Part shown: piece after piece, positions 18,041 through 27,303 of the stretch
How positions within the stretch are numbered: the stretch's first letter is position 1
Layout of the letters: every line of letters begins with the position of its first letter
Assembly: GCF_007830355.1 (NCBI RefSeq)
Contig: NZ_VLKO01000001.1
Span: 124,001-188,000 of the forward strand
Direction: 5' to 3'
Length of the DNA: 64,000 bases
From: Flavobacterium tiangeerense
GTDB taxonomy: Bacteria > Bacteroidota > Bacteroidia > Flavobacteriales > Flavobacteriaceae
Notes under the pieces: model-generated
The model's input: the letters and a program-made list of their open reading frames with translations, nothing else
Databases searched by the model: none
What the model was told of the DNA's origin: nothing
Program-made: the position numbers and the translations under genes

Positions 18041-19303
18041 TCAATATAAGTCAAAAAATTTCTTGAACGCTGGAACAACTAATGTAACAGGAGGCTCTCG
18101 TTTGATTGTGATTTTACCTAAACATGATGTACCTTCTTTTAAAAAAATATCTGGTCCTTTTGCAGAAGTCCATTTATATCCACTATACGATACTGGGTCT
18201 TTCTCAAAATCTACGTATACTTCAAATAAAGGACCACCTACTAAAAGTTGCTTTGTAAGTTGATCATTTTTAACAGATGTGAGCATTCCTTGTTGGGTTA
18301 TCGGAAAATCTGATACATATGTTACTTTCCCTTTTATAAATCCATATTCCTCAGGCTGTACAGTCGAAGGTACAATTAAAGCTTCCATTCCTTTTTTGAT
18401 TTTTTTTCCATCTTTTGAAGGAATATAAAGAATACCTCTTAATTGAGATTGTTTTGTTTTAATGGTATTCTTAAGTTTAAATAATGGAGACCCTACAGAA
18501 ACAACAATTCCAGCATCGGTTAAAACCTCAACTACTTCTCCACTATATGGACTTTTTATATTTCTTTGATTGTCATACCTTTCAGTTAAAAACTGAAGAT
18601 TTCTTTCAGCTTCCGCAATTCTTTGCTTTTGTAATATCACTTTCTGTTGCATATCAAAACCTAAATCATTTTGCTGACTTGAGGTTTGAGCTATTTGTCC
18701 TTTTAATCTTTCAATAGTATTTTTGGCTACTTCAATTTGTTGTTTCGTATTTGCAACTTGCGATTTAGTTATTAAACTTTTATCCAATAAAATATTCTCT
18801 GATTCTAGTTGATTATTCAGAAAAATAATTTTCTTTTTTTCTGATTCGATTTCACCTTTTATACTTACACGAGATTGACTAATTATTTCACCTTGTAGTT
18901 GAGTGCCTTGATTCCCATAAGACATTAGCTTTTCCATTTCAAATTTTCTATCAGATAGAACCGCTTTTGCATCTTCAATTTGTTGAAATAGTTCTGGTTG
19001 TCGTATTGTAGCAATTATGTCACCCTCTTTAACAGTACTCCCTATTGCTACTCTCAACTCAACTAATTGCCCTTGTGCTGTAGCAACTACTTCATGAACG
19101 TCCCCGCCCAGTACAACACCTATTACATCTAATTTTGTTTTTACGGTGCCCATAAAAGACCACATTATGGCTGTGAAAATTGCTACTATAATTGTAATTA
19201 AAGCTATCCAAGCTTTTGTACCAGTGACCTTAATTAATTGATCTAATTTTTCTGGAGTTGAAAGTTTTTCTAATGCCGATTTTCTAAAAAAAGGTGCTGA
19301 CAT
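18041..19303 (-). CDS. HlyD-type periplasmic adaptor of the peptide exporter
   Basis: A 420-residue membrane-fusion protein. There is a single N-terminal helix at about 31-52 (AWIALITIIVAIFTAIMWSF). A lipoyl/biotinyl half-motif (GQLVELRVAIGSTVKEGD) precedes a long coiled coil (about 120-260) rich in Gln and Glu. The second lipoyl half is SPYSGEVVEVLTDAGIVVSVG, and a beta-barrel C-terminal domain follows. It bridges the inner-membrane ABC proteins to TolC. It sits between the TolC gene (13-bp gap) and the peptidase transporter gene. It corresponds to the NHLM secretion protein type. Confidence 0.92.
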   Translation of the reverse strand: MSAPFFRKSALEKLSTPEKLDQLIKVTGTKAWIALITIIVAIFTAIMWSFMGTVKTKLDVIGVVLGGDVHEVVATAQGQLVELRVAIGSTVKEGDIIATIRQPELFQQIEDAKAVLSDRKFEMEKLMSYGNQGTQLQGEIISQSRVSIKGEIESEKKKIIFLNNQLESENILLDKSLITKSQVANTKQQIEVAKNTIERLKGQIAQTSSQQNDLGFDMQQKVILQKQRIAEAERNLQFLTERYDNQRNIKSPYSGEVVEVLTDAGIVVSVGSPLFKLKNTIKTKQSQLRGILYIPSKDGKKIKKGMEALIVPSTVQPEEYGFIKGKVTYVSDFPITQQGMLTSVKNDQLTKQLLVGGPLFEVYVDFEKDPVSYSGYKWTSAKGPDIFLKEGTSCLGKITIKREPPVTLVVPAFKKFFDLY

Positions 19304-19316
19304 AATTTATGTATTT

Positions 19317-20882
19317 TTAATTTTCTTTGTTAGGAATAGTATAAAATGCATTTTGAGTAATTTTAAACCCAAGATCTTCTTTAGAAATAAGCGTACCTGT
19401 TTCGTGCCTAAGTATTAAGATTGCATTTGAGAATTGTTGCTGTGCGTTTAAATTCTCTAATTCTGAAGCAGTAAGTCTTTCTTGAAATAAGATTAAATTT
19501 AAAAGAGTAGTTAAACCGGATTGAAACTTAATCTGTTCATTTTTAAATGCATTTTGATAAAAATCAAAAGACTCTTTTGATTTTTGAAGAATTAAAACAC
19601 TATTCATAAGATTATTAACTGCTATGTCAATATTCAATTCAATATTTCTATGAATGTTTTCATTTATTACAGTTTGATTTTGCAAAGCAATTTTACGTAT
19701 CGAATAATTCCCCTTGGCCAAATTGTTATTCAACGGAAAAGAAAATGAAAGTTTGGCTCCACCTCCTAGTTCTTGACCTTGATTATTAACAAGAGAAGAC
19801 CATGTTTTATCAACTCCGTTTCCTGCGCTTGCACTCCCATAAAAACCAAAAGCTGATAAGTTTAATTGAGGCCTTAAATTATTAGTTGCTACTAAATATT
19901 GAAGTTCTAATGCTTTATATTCTTCTCCTATTGCCTTAACATCACCTCTTTTACTCTTAGCAATTTTAATTAGTGCATTTTTATCAATAAATTCATTGTA
20001 ACCAGATTCTAAAACAGTGGGGAAATCATTAACAGGAATATCTAGTCTTTGACCTTCTTCATCAATTAAACCAATAACTCTTCCTAAATTAATTCTTGAA
20101 TTATACAAATTTTGTCTTGCAACTGCAGTTAGCCTTTCTTGATTTCTTAAATCTGCATTGACTTGATCTAAATCACTTAGAGGTTTTTTATCCGCCTTTA
20201 CAAGTTCTGTAGTCATATTTAACACCTCTCTCACTCTATTCTCATTTTGAGTATAAATTGATAGACTTTTATATGCCGTATAATAATCCCAATAAGCAAT
20301 GCCTATTTGCTCTATTTCAAGAGAATTTGCAAACTCATAGTCATATTTACTTTTATTGATGTAAAAAACAGATGCTTTTTCTGAAGCTGTAACTATCTTA
20401 GCTCCTCTTCCTCTTAAAAGTGGTTGAGTTAAAACAAGGTTAAGCGTACTAGAATGATTACCATAAAAACTGCCAACAAGTTCATTGAAAGTATTGTACG
20501 GAAAATTTGAATTATTATAATTATATTTTAAACCTATATCAATTGATTGTCCAGTTCGTAGTCTTTTTTGTGAACCAATTGAAAAATCAAATGAATTATT
20601 TCTAAGCGTTTTATCGACGAAATCATTTCTAGGATCTGCATCAAAAAGATTGTATTTTCTATTTTGAAATGCAACATCAGAGTTTAAGTTAAAATCAAAA
20701 ATACTTCTTTGAACTTGTAAATCAGCTTCGGCATTTTGAATGGAGTAATTAGCACTTCTAATGGTTGGATTTTTATTAAATGCAATACTTGAAACCTCAA
20801 TTAAATCACACTTGATTTTAGCCTGACTGTATAAAAGACTATAACTACCAAATAAAATATAAAACAAAAAATAATTCCTCAT
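19317..20882 (-). CDS. TolC-family outer-membrane efflux protein of the peptide exporter
   Basis: I start at the ATG at 20880-20882, which gives a signal peptide beginning MRNYFLFYILFGSYSLLYSQ. A start seven codons earlier is possible but would overlap the upstream gene by 14 bp. The mature protein has two related halves with long helical stretches (AEADLQVQRS, LSDLDQVNADLRNQERLTAVA, LNLILFQERLTASELENLNAQQQ) typical of the TolC alpha-barrel. It forms the outer-membrane exit duct for the HlyD/ABC complex encoded next. Confidence 0.9.
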   Translation of the reverse strand: MRNYFLFYILFGSYSLLYSQAKIKCDLIEVSSIAFNKNPTIRSANYSIQNAEADLQVQRSIFDFNLNSDVAFQNRKYNLFDADPRNDFVDKTLRNNSFDFSIGSQKRLRTGQSIDIGLKYNYNNSNFPYNTFNELVGSFYGNHSSTLNLVLTQPLLRGRGAKIVTASEKASVFYINKSKYDYEFANSLEIEQIGIAYWDYYTAYKSLSIYTQNENRVREVLNMTTELVKADKKPLSDLDQVNADLRNQERLTAVARQNLYNSRINLGRVIGLIDEEGQRLDIPVNDFPTVLESGYNEFIDKNALIKIAKSKRGDVKAIGEEYKALELQYLVATNNLRPQLNLSAFGFYGSASAGNGVDKTWSSLVNNQGQELGGGAKLSFSFPLNNNLAKGNYSIRKIALQNQTVINENIHRNIELNIDIAVNNLMNSVLILQKSKESFDFYQNAFKNEQIKFQSGLTTLLNLILFQERLTASELENLNAQQQFSNAILILRHETGTLISKEDLGFKITQNAFYTIPNKEN

Positions 20883-20889
20883 ATTGAAC

Positions 20890-21429
20890 TTAATAATTAA
20901 CACTTAACTTTACTTCTGAAAATCTATTTAATATTTGACCAAAACGCGCACCTGCTTGTGAAACAACATCTAATACTTTTGTGTCAATTAAATCCTCTTC
21001 CTCTGGTACTCCATATCCCAACTGATCTGTAGTTTTTCTTAACCTATTAGAAAGAAATAAGGCTAATGAGTAATAAAAATTAGCTTTGAAATCTGGATTT
21101 GATGAAAGACGTGCTTCTATTACATTTCGAGATATTTTATAAACTACAGCTGATTTTTTTGAAATAACAGAAACTGATGGAGGTCTAGATTCTAAAAAAG
21201 ACATTTCACCCACAATTTCACCTGCTCCTAAGGTGGCTATTTCCTCATTCTCAGTCTCATCTGAAAAGATTGATAGCTGACCTGATAATAAAATGTATAA
21301 ATTATCCACATAGTTTCCTTTTTGGATTAATTTATCTCCTGTTTTCAGTTCTATTTTTTGGCCGTTTTGGATCATCCATTCCACATCTCTGTCGTTCAAT
21401 TGGCCTAAGAAAAAAAGCACTCGTTTCAT
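20890..21429 (-). CDS. Cyclic-nucleotide-binding protein linked to peptide export
   Basis: A 179-residue protein whose first ~130 residues form a CAP-type cyclic-nucleotide-binding domain. The fold words are IELKTGDKLIQKGNYVDNLYILLSGQL, and the phosphate-binding cassette is GAGEIVGEMSFLESRPPSVSV (GE...R..S). There is no HTH domain, so it is not a CRP-type DNA-binding protein. It resembles the cNMP-binding 'bacteriocin-type transport-associated' proteins. It is the first gene of the export operon. An adenylate cyclase at 33335 in the same locus is a plausible source of ligand. Confidence 0.88.
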   Translation of the reverse strand: MKRVLFFLGQLNDRDVEWMIQNGQKIELKTGDKLIQKGNYVDNLYILLSGQLSIFSDETENEEIATLGAGEIVGEMSFLESRPPSVSVISKKSAVVYKISRNVIEARLSSNPDFKANFYYSLALFLSNRLRKTTDQLGYGVPEEEDLIDTKVLDVVSQAGARFGQILNRFSEVKLSVNY

Positions 21430-21529
21430 AGTATGTATTTTAAAGGTTATGGTTATTTAGTTATTCTTTTTTAAAATAATTTTTATTTTAACTACTGGTT
21501 TTGATAGCACTTTATCAACAGTTTCGTTT

Positions 21530-22183
21530 TCAAGACAATGAGTTTATTAATTCTTTGGGAGATATATTATATTGATTACTAAACAACTTTGAAAAATAAT
21601 GAGAATCATTATAACCAACAGAATATGAAACTTGAGAGATCGAATCTTGAATATAGTTCTCTATCAATTGCTTAGCTTTATGTAACCTTAAAACACGTAT
21701 GTATTTATTAGGAGTTAAAAAAACTAAATTCGAAATTTTTCTATGAAGTTGCCTTTCACTAACAGCCATTTTACATGATAATTCATATAAGTCAAGGTCA
21801 CTTTTAGAAATAGAATTATAAATTTCTTTTTCTAAATTGATTAACCAATTTTGATCATTTTTTGTTACTTTTTCTGGAGTAATCTTATTAGAACATAGAT
21901 GCTGTACATTTTTATTTGACTCATAAATATCAAAAATATCAGGGCGCCTTTGAATTGTTAAGCTTACTGATTTAGATTTAATTTCATTTAATATTTCCTC
22001 AATAAGGTCATTAATTTGCTTACTACTAGAAAAAATTATTTCATTTGTTATCTTATTCTCAACTGAACTAGGGGTACTAGCAGTCATAATAGTATCTAAT
22101 GGGTTCTTTATGTGTAAGAATAAATGATTTAAAATATCCGGCGAAGACCAATCTATTGTAGTTTTTTTTACTGTTGCATTCAT
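21530..22183 (-). CDS. AraC-family regulator with a kinase-like N-terminal relic
   Basis: A 217-residue protein. The C-terminal ~100 residues are a complete AraC double HTH (LYELSCKMAVSERQLHRK, LRLHKAKQLIE, ISQVSYSVGYNDSHYFSKLF, ISPKEL). The N-terminal ~75 residues read LNHLFLHIKNPLDTIMTAS, then SSSKQINDLIEEILNEIK. This looks like a degraded HisKA dimerization helix pair, with HIKNPL where a kinase has HEIRTPL. That would make it a shrunken hybrid two-component regulator. It lies 100 bp before the export operon on the same strand and is its likely activator. Confidence 0.85.
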   Translation of the reverse strand: MNATVKKTTIDWSSPDILNHLFLHIKNPLDTIMTASTPSSVENKITNEIIFSSSKQINDLIEEILNEIKSKSVSLTIQRRPDIFDIYESNKNVQHLCSNKITPEKVTKNDQNWLINLEKEIYNSISKSDLDLYELSCKMAVSERQLHRKISNLVFLTPNKYIRVLRLHKAKQLIENYIQDSISQVSYSVGYNDSHYFSKLFSNQYNISPKELINSLS

Positions 22184-23217
22184 GACTTATAGCGGTAATT
22201 AATTCTATTGATTACTAAATTTCAAAATTCGGATACTAACATGTTCGTAGGCAAACTCAAAGTCTATTGACTTTCATTATTTTCAATTACATAAAAATAT
22301 TAGTAAAATGAGATACCTATATTGCTATGTAAACATTCTATTTTGTTGGTTTTATACCCTTCAAAATGTTAGCTGAAAATGATTCTTAAGAAATTCTATA
22401 TGCCAAAACTACAACTGAAGTTTAGTGAAGTTTTACACTTAAAGTGTAAATAAAGTTAAATCTCAAAAAATCCTGAATACAAATAACTCACACAGGATTA
22501 ATTGTATTAATTGCTACAAAATCTAACATTAAACACATTAGAAATTATAACTAAAGACTTTTGGATTCCTAAAAAAAGATAACTATTCATCGTAACAATA
22601 CGACAAAATTTACAAGGAGATTATGATATTATTTTAGTTTGTTAAAAGGTATAAAACAAACTGTATCTATTTTGAATGAAAAAATGCAACGCCCTTTAAC
22701 TGATATGCTATTTAAAAAAGACACACCACTTGTTTGGAGCTGGTCAAATAGTTTCTTGAATTCATTTAATATAATATTCTAATATTAGATCTATAAATGT
22801 ATGTTCAATAGCAACTTAGCGTTATTTTGATTTTACATTAAGAATCAACGTAATACGAATTCCGAATACTTTTAATATTTATAGTTGCCAAAATAAATGA
22901 GATAAAAATTAAAAAAATCTGATCAACGTTAAATGGTAATAAAATAGAATTTTAGATAAAAATATGGAGAGGATATTATTTAAAGATTAGAAACTGAAAC
23001 AATAATTGAAGTTTAAATTCGAGGGGAAATGATAAATGAAACAATTAAAAATAAAATCTACATTATTAGAATATATTTGAAATACAGCTTTGTTAATTTA
23101 GAATGAGGTTGTATAAGAAATTGAAAAAACACATGAAATACCGTATTATATTTCCTGGTTATAAAACGTATTCTTTTGAAGTTTCTTTTATTTTTTTTGA
23201 GATTTTTACATCAAAAG
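22184..23217. other. Long AT-rich regulatory gap before the AraC/export genes
   Basis: About 1 kb without a supported gene. It holds the palindrome at 22432-22450 and a weaker inverted repeat, AGTTTGTT ... AACAAACT, near 22636-22662. A 70-codon plus-strand frame at 23103 overlaps the end of the response-regulator gene and looks accidental. Confidence 0.4.
22432..22450. promoter_or_regulatory. Perfect palindrome TTTACACTT-A-AAGTGTAAA (candidate operator)
   Basis: A 9-bp perfect inverted repeat about a single A, 249 bp upstream of the AraC start. Half-sites (AAAGTGTAAA or its complement) recur at 26347, 26711, 26723 and 30120. All are upstream of other genes of this locus, so it may be a shared operator. 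Confidence 0.55.
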
Positions 23218-23880
23218 TTAGATCATTCTTAATATTCTACACTCCCGTAAAATGTCTTCGTCATTGCCTTTATCAATACCTAAAATATCCTTTATTTTAC
23301 TTTTACGCTTTTTAACAGTATCTTCAGAGACTTTAATTGTTGTGGCAATAGTTTTTATTTGACATCCATTAGAAATTAACGTTATGATTTGACGATCAAT
23401 AGTGTCAAAATGTCCTTCAGCTAATAAACGATCTGTTTTTGCTTTTTTAGCAGTCTTACTGAAATAGTTTTCACCAGCCATGATTTTATCGTAGGCCAAT
23501 AACAATTCCTCATCGTCAAAATCTGTTTTTACCAAAATTCCATTGACTTTTGTTTTTTGATATATATTGTACAAAATAACACTTTCAAAATGCGAAGTAA
23601 TAATCAGTGTTTTTGCTAAAGGAATATATTTATGAACTAAAACTGCTAAATCACCACCATTAAATATATTTTTATCAGGAAAAGGAGGTAAACTATAATC
23701 GAGCATAACCAAATCAAAAGAAATTGTATTAATTTCATTTGAAATGCATTCGTATGCTGATTCACAATTATTAGCTGAATAAAACTCTAAATCATGGCCC
23801 AATCTATTGTGCGAAAGAATAGTCTGATAAGCAGTAATCATTGAAGGGTGATCTTCAACAATTAATATTTTTTTTGTCAT
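23218..23880 (-). CDS. NarL/LuxR-type response regulator
   Basis: A 220-residue two-domain regulator. The receiver has IVEDHPSM (acidic pair), phospho-Asp in LVMLDYSLPPF, switch LIITSHFES and Lys in GILVKTDF. A C-terminal LuxR HTH follows (LISNGCQIKTIATTIKVSEDTVKKRKSKI). The receiver has an insertion (DYSLPPFPDKNIFNGG) compared with a minimal domain. It lies 6 bp after the TPR kinase gene, so they are a cognate pair. Candidate targets are the AAAGTGTAAA sites in the locus. Confidence 0.92.
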   Translation of the reverse strand: MTKKILIVEDHPSMITAYQTILSHNRLGHDLEFYSANNCESAYECISNEINTISFDLVMLDYSLPPFPDKNIFNGGDLAVLVHKYIPLAKTLIITSHFESVILYNIYQKTKVNGILVKTDFDDEELLLAYDKIMAGENYFSKTAKKAKTDRLLAEGHFDTIDRQIITLISNGCQIKTIATTIKVSEDTVKKRKSKIKDILGIDKGNDEDILRECRILRMI

Positions 23881-23886
23881 AAATAT

Positions 23887-25974
23887 TTAAAACTCAAATT
23901 TATTGAATTCTAATGGGATTGACAAATTTATTTTTGTTCCTATATTTTGTATGGACTCTATTGAGAATTGTCCGTTAAGCTCCATGGTGCGATATTCCAT
24001 ATTTTTTAAACCAATTCCTTTCTTTATTAGCTGCATTTCAAAACCCTTCCCATTATCAGCAATTTGAACCCCTATACTTGTTTCATTTTTAGTAATTGCA
24101 ATCGTTATTAAATTAGCGTCTGCATATTTATTAATGTTTTGTAATGCCTCTTGAAAAATTCTATAAAGATTCATTTTTACATTTTTATCAATAACAGACC
24201 ATACTATTCTTGGATCAACTTCTATGTTTATTTTAGCTGCTGAATTTAGATTTAATTCTGTAAATAATGCTTTAATCATGGCTTCAAAATCATCAGAGCC
24301 TGAAAAAACAGTAGTATTTAGATCGTGTGTAAGGTTTCTAATTTCCTCTTCAATATCTTTCATACCCGCAATATGATCTAAATGCTTTTTTATGGATTCT
24401 GGAGATTGATTGTATTTAATTTCATATAAATTCATTCGTATTGCTGACAATTTTCCAATTATTCCATCATGGAGATCCCTGGAAATTCGTTGCTTTTCAA
24501 TAAGCTTGCCCTCTTCAATTTTTTGTTGATTTGAAAGTATCAAATTATATATCTGTGAATCATTAAGAGCTTGCTCCTGTTTACGGAACAATTTTTCAAG
24601 TTTAATGTTTTTGTTTTTGATAGATAACACAAATAGTAATACTAGCAATATAAATCCACTTAAAGCAGCATATAAATAAAACTGTTTAGAGATTTCATTT
24701 TTTTTATCCTCAACTACTTTTTTTTCTTGAGCTATTTGGTCAGTCTCAAACTCAATTCGGGCATATTTATCTTGAGAAGTACGCTCTACATCTTGAAGAC
24801 TATCAGTAAGATGAATATATTTATTTGAAAAAAAGGATTCCTCTTGAGGATTAACAAGAGCTAATAATTTAAGAATTATGAGCTCGTCTTCAAAAAAGTT
24901 ATTTTTATGAGCTTGTAACTGCGCTTCTTTTAAGTAGTAATTCGCTTTTGAATCGTTTTTTTGATTTAAGTAATATTCGCCTAAATAAATTTTAGAAGTT
25001 ATCTGAATAGGCGTACTTCCAATGCTGTCGCCAATTCTTAAAGTTTCTTCAAATTGCTTAAATGATGATTTATCACCCAGTTTAAATTTAGAGTAAGCCA
25101 ATTTATTGATAAGATAACAATAAATTGGAGGATCTATTTTTTTATAATCTGCTAAAGCTAGTCCCTGTTTTGCAAATTCAATAGCTTTACTATATTTTTG
25201 GGTTTTTACATAAATATTTGCAATATGATTATAGGGTTGGCATTTATATGATAAATACATTGGTTCTGATTTTAGATATTCAGAAGCCTCAATAGCTTTA
25301 TTGTAATATTCTAAGGATTTGTCATAATTCTTTAACCCCATCAGTGCAGTACCTAAAGTAAGATAACAATTATAAATCAATAAATTGTTTTCTTTAGTAA
25401 TTCCAATTTTTAATGCTTCAACGGCTAGTTTTTCGGTTCCAACATAATCATTTCTAGATGATAAAATTTCTGCTTTTAATATTTTAACGTTTCCTAATAA
25501 ATTATCGTTTTTTTCTTTCAAAATAACTTTTTCTGATTTTGTGTAATAATAATATGCAGAATCATATTTTGTTTCATTATTGTACACACCTGCAATACTG
25601 TAGCTTGCATTTTGAATACCTTCATTATCTTTTAATAAAATTGATTTATGATACAATTTTTGCAATAAGTAAAGACATTTGTCAGTCTCTCCAAGTTGTA
25701 AAAATGAATCTACCAACTCAAAATAATAGTCGGAGGAAACTATTAAAGCATTATTGTTTTCAATAATTTTAAAAGCTAATAATGCCTTTTCTAGTCTTTC
25801 CTTTTTAGTTTTGGTTTTGTCTCTGGAATTTGAAATTAAGGAATCTACATTACTAGTGGTCGGAGCGTAAAATTTTTCATCTTTACGCTGGCACCCCATA
25901 AAAAATAGACTAAAAATCAATGCTATGTGAAATAGTTTCAATACTGAAGAATTAAAATAATTGTAAAAGTACAT
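23887..25974 (-). CDS. TPR-containing sensor histidine kinase (HisKA_3 type)
   Basis: A 695-residue kinase. The N-terminus has a lipoprotein-like signal (LIFSLFFMGCQRK, Cys28). About seven TPR repeats (40-400) face the periplasm, and a single membrane helix follows at about 430-450 (FYLYAALSGFILLVLLFVLSI). The kinase core is of the NarX/DesK class: H box ISRDLHDGIIGKLSAIR, N box EALQNINKYADA and G box DNGKGFEM, GIGLKNM. It sends its signal to the regulator gene 6 bp downstream. A small lipoprotein gene precedes it by 77 bp, and the two may share a transcript. Confidence 0.92.
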   Translation of the reverse strand: MYFYNYFNSSVLKLFHIALIFSLFFMGCQRKDEKFYAPTTSNVDSLISNSRDKTKTKKERLEKALLAFKIIENNNALIVSSDYYFELVDSFLQLGETDKCLYLLQKLYHKSILLKDNEGIQNASYSIAGVYNNETKYDSAYYYYTKSEKVILKEKNDNLLGNVKILKAEILSSRNDYVGTEKLAVEALKIGITKENNLLIYNCYLTLGTALMGLKNYDKSLEYYNKAIEASEYLKSEPMYLSYKCQPYNHIANIYVKTQKYSKAIEFAKQGLALADYKKIDPPIYCYLINKLAYSKFKLGDKSSFKQFEETLRIGDSIGSTPIQITSKIYLGEYYLNQKNDSKANYYLKEAQLQAHKNNFFEDELIILKLLALVNPQEESFFSNKYIHLTDSLQDVERTSQDKYARIEFETDQIAQEKKVVEDKKNEISKQFYLYAALSGFILLVLLFVLSIKNKNIKLEKLFRKQEQALNDSQIYNLILSNQQKIEEGKLIEKQRISRDLHDGIIGKLSAIRMNLYEIKYNQSPESIKKHLDHIAGMKDIEEEIRNLTHDLNTTVFSGSDDFEAMIKALFTELNLNSAAKINIEVDPRIVWSVIDKNVKMNLYRIFQEALQNINKYADANLITIAITKNETSIGVQIADNGKGFEMQLIKKGIGLKNMEYRTMELNGQFSIESIQNIGTKINLSIPLEFNKFEF

Positions 25975-26051
25975 TTTTTATACTTTTTGATTCGATAAAA
26001 GGGACATCAATTCAGATAATAACCTCTAAATAGCTTTATAATACAACTAGA

Positions 26052-26216
26052 TTATTTTTTTGGTGGTATTACAACACCTCCGTTTTTATTTGGATCAACA
26101 TCATCTTCAGCTTCTACTTGAACTTTAGGTTTTTCTGTTTCAATTTCTTCAGCAGTACAAGAATTTAAACTAACAACTAGGGCGAAAATGGCGATACTAT
26201 AAAATAAATGTTTCAT
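26052..26216 (-). CDS. Small acidic lipoprotein upstream of the TPR kinase
   Basis: A 54-residue frame with a classic lipoprotein signal: MKHLFYSIAIFALVVSLNSC, lipidation at Cys20. The mature 35 residues are acidic (EEIETEKPKVQVEAEDDVDP), then NKNGGVVIPPKK. I recognise no named family. The ATG, signal peptide and stop are coherent. It lies 77 bp before the kinase, whose TPR domain would share the same compartment, so it might modulate that sensor. The tail has a Gly-Gly, but a lipoprotein with this signal is unlikely to be an exporter substrate. Confidence 0.7.
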   Translation of the reverse strand: MKHLFYSIAIFALVVSLNSCTAEEIETEKPKVQVEAEDDVDPNKNGGVVIPPKK

Positions 26217-26346
26217 GGTCTTTTGGTTTATGTTTAATAATTGTTTTTTGAAGCTATTTCAATATTGAAATAGCATATCAGGAATTCCTTGTACTTGTAA
26301 TATTACATTACAAATCTATGTCGATTCTAAAGTTTGGCTTTAGACT

Positions 26347-26357
26347 AAAAGTGTAAA
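26347..26357 (+). promoter_or_regulatory. AAAAGTGTAAA site
   Basis: A half-site of the palindrome at 22432, 130 bp upstream of the small lipoprotein start. It sits in the gap feeding the kinase operon. Confidence 0.4.
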
Positions 26358-26710
26358 AAATGTTAAAATTCGTACTTTTAAGGGTATCTGTCTTTCGAAC
26401 TAGTCTAGATGTTTCTGGTAAAAAACAATATCATTTTAAGAAAGGAATGTAGCTTTGATTAATTATCGTAAAATCAGTGTAGACAGTATAACTAAGCAAT
26501 GAAATATAAACATAACATCATCACTGTTTTTTACTATTGAAAAGTGTTTGAGGTGTTTGAGGTGTTTGAAGATTGAATTTTTCTAAAAAAAATTAAGTAT
26601 GAATCTTGGATAAGGAAAATACATGACCCATAAAAAACAACCAAATTACTTCAAACAATAAAGGAACTTTTTAGTTTGTAAAAACAAGGAAGTATCGTAA
26701 AGTTGCAACT

Positions 26711-26735
26711 AAAAGTGTAATGAAAAAGTGTAAAA
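26711..26735 (+). promoter_or_regulatory. Tandem pair of AAAAGTGTAA sites
   Basis: Two copies, AAAAGTGTAA (26711-26720) and AAAAAGTGTAAAA (26723-26735), lie in direct repeat about 12-13 bp apart, roughly one helical turn. This spacing fits a dimeric regulator. Confidence 0.45.
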
Positions 26736-27303
26736 TTTCATTGATGTTGTAGTTAGAACAGGATTAAACAAGCCTAAGTTTTATTTAAAACAAAGCTTTT
26801 ATCAGCCAAAATATCAATACTACTGTTTCATCAAATAGATGAAGTAATACTACTTTAGAACGAGGTGAGATAAGAGTTAAACTGAAATATAGAAGAAGTC
26901 TCGATTTTTCAATCTGGCACAGGAATTTAAAATCCTAACAAAAACTTTGTATCTTCACTTCAAGCCAATAAAAAAAACTTGAAGTATGACTGACTTTTAA
27001 ATAAAGATACTGGAAAACACCGCAGCCAGAAGCTTCTTTAAGTATTTGAAAACTGACCAAAAAGTATAATCAATAGATTTTTAACTACTAATCAATAGGA
27101 ACAAACTGTTTTAACAGTACCAACAAAGCTGAAAAAATTAATGAAAATTGCAATTTAAAACAACTATAAGTAAGTAAGTAGGTCAGCCTTCAATTAAAAA
27201 TCGTTAAAGAACTCAGATTTAAAATTGATGACTTAAATGTTGCTAACTATATGAATCCAATTTAATTTACAAATCACGATTATATTCACTTCATACGATA
27301 AAC

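Larger units (their letters stand above)
26217..27303. other. 1.1-kb gene-free gap with repeated AAAGTGTAA motifs
   Basis: No gene is supported on either strand. It contains AAAGTGTAAA-type sites at 26347 and at 26711/26723, and a small hairpin CTTCAAG ... CTTGAAG near 26952-26981. The word TGAGGTGTTTGAGGTGTTTGA (about 26549-26569) is a short tandem repeat. It probably carries the control region of the lipoprotein/kinase operon and perhaps an untranslated RNA. Confidence 0.4.

Noticed and set aside
23103-23315. 70-codon plus-strand frame
   Set aside because: It overlaps the end of the response-regulator gene and lacks any recognisable feature.
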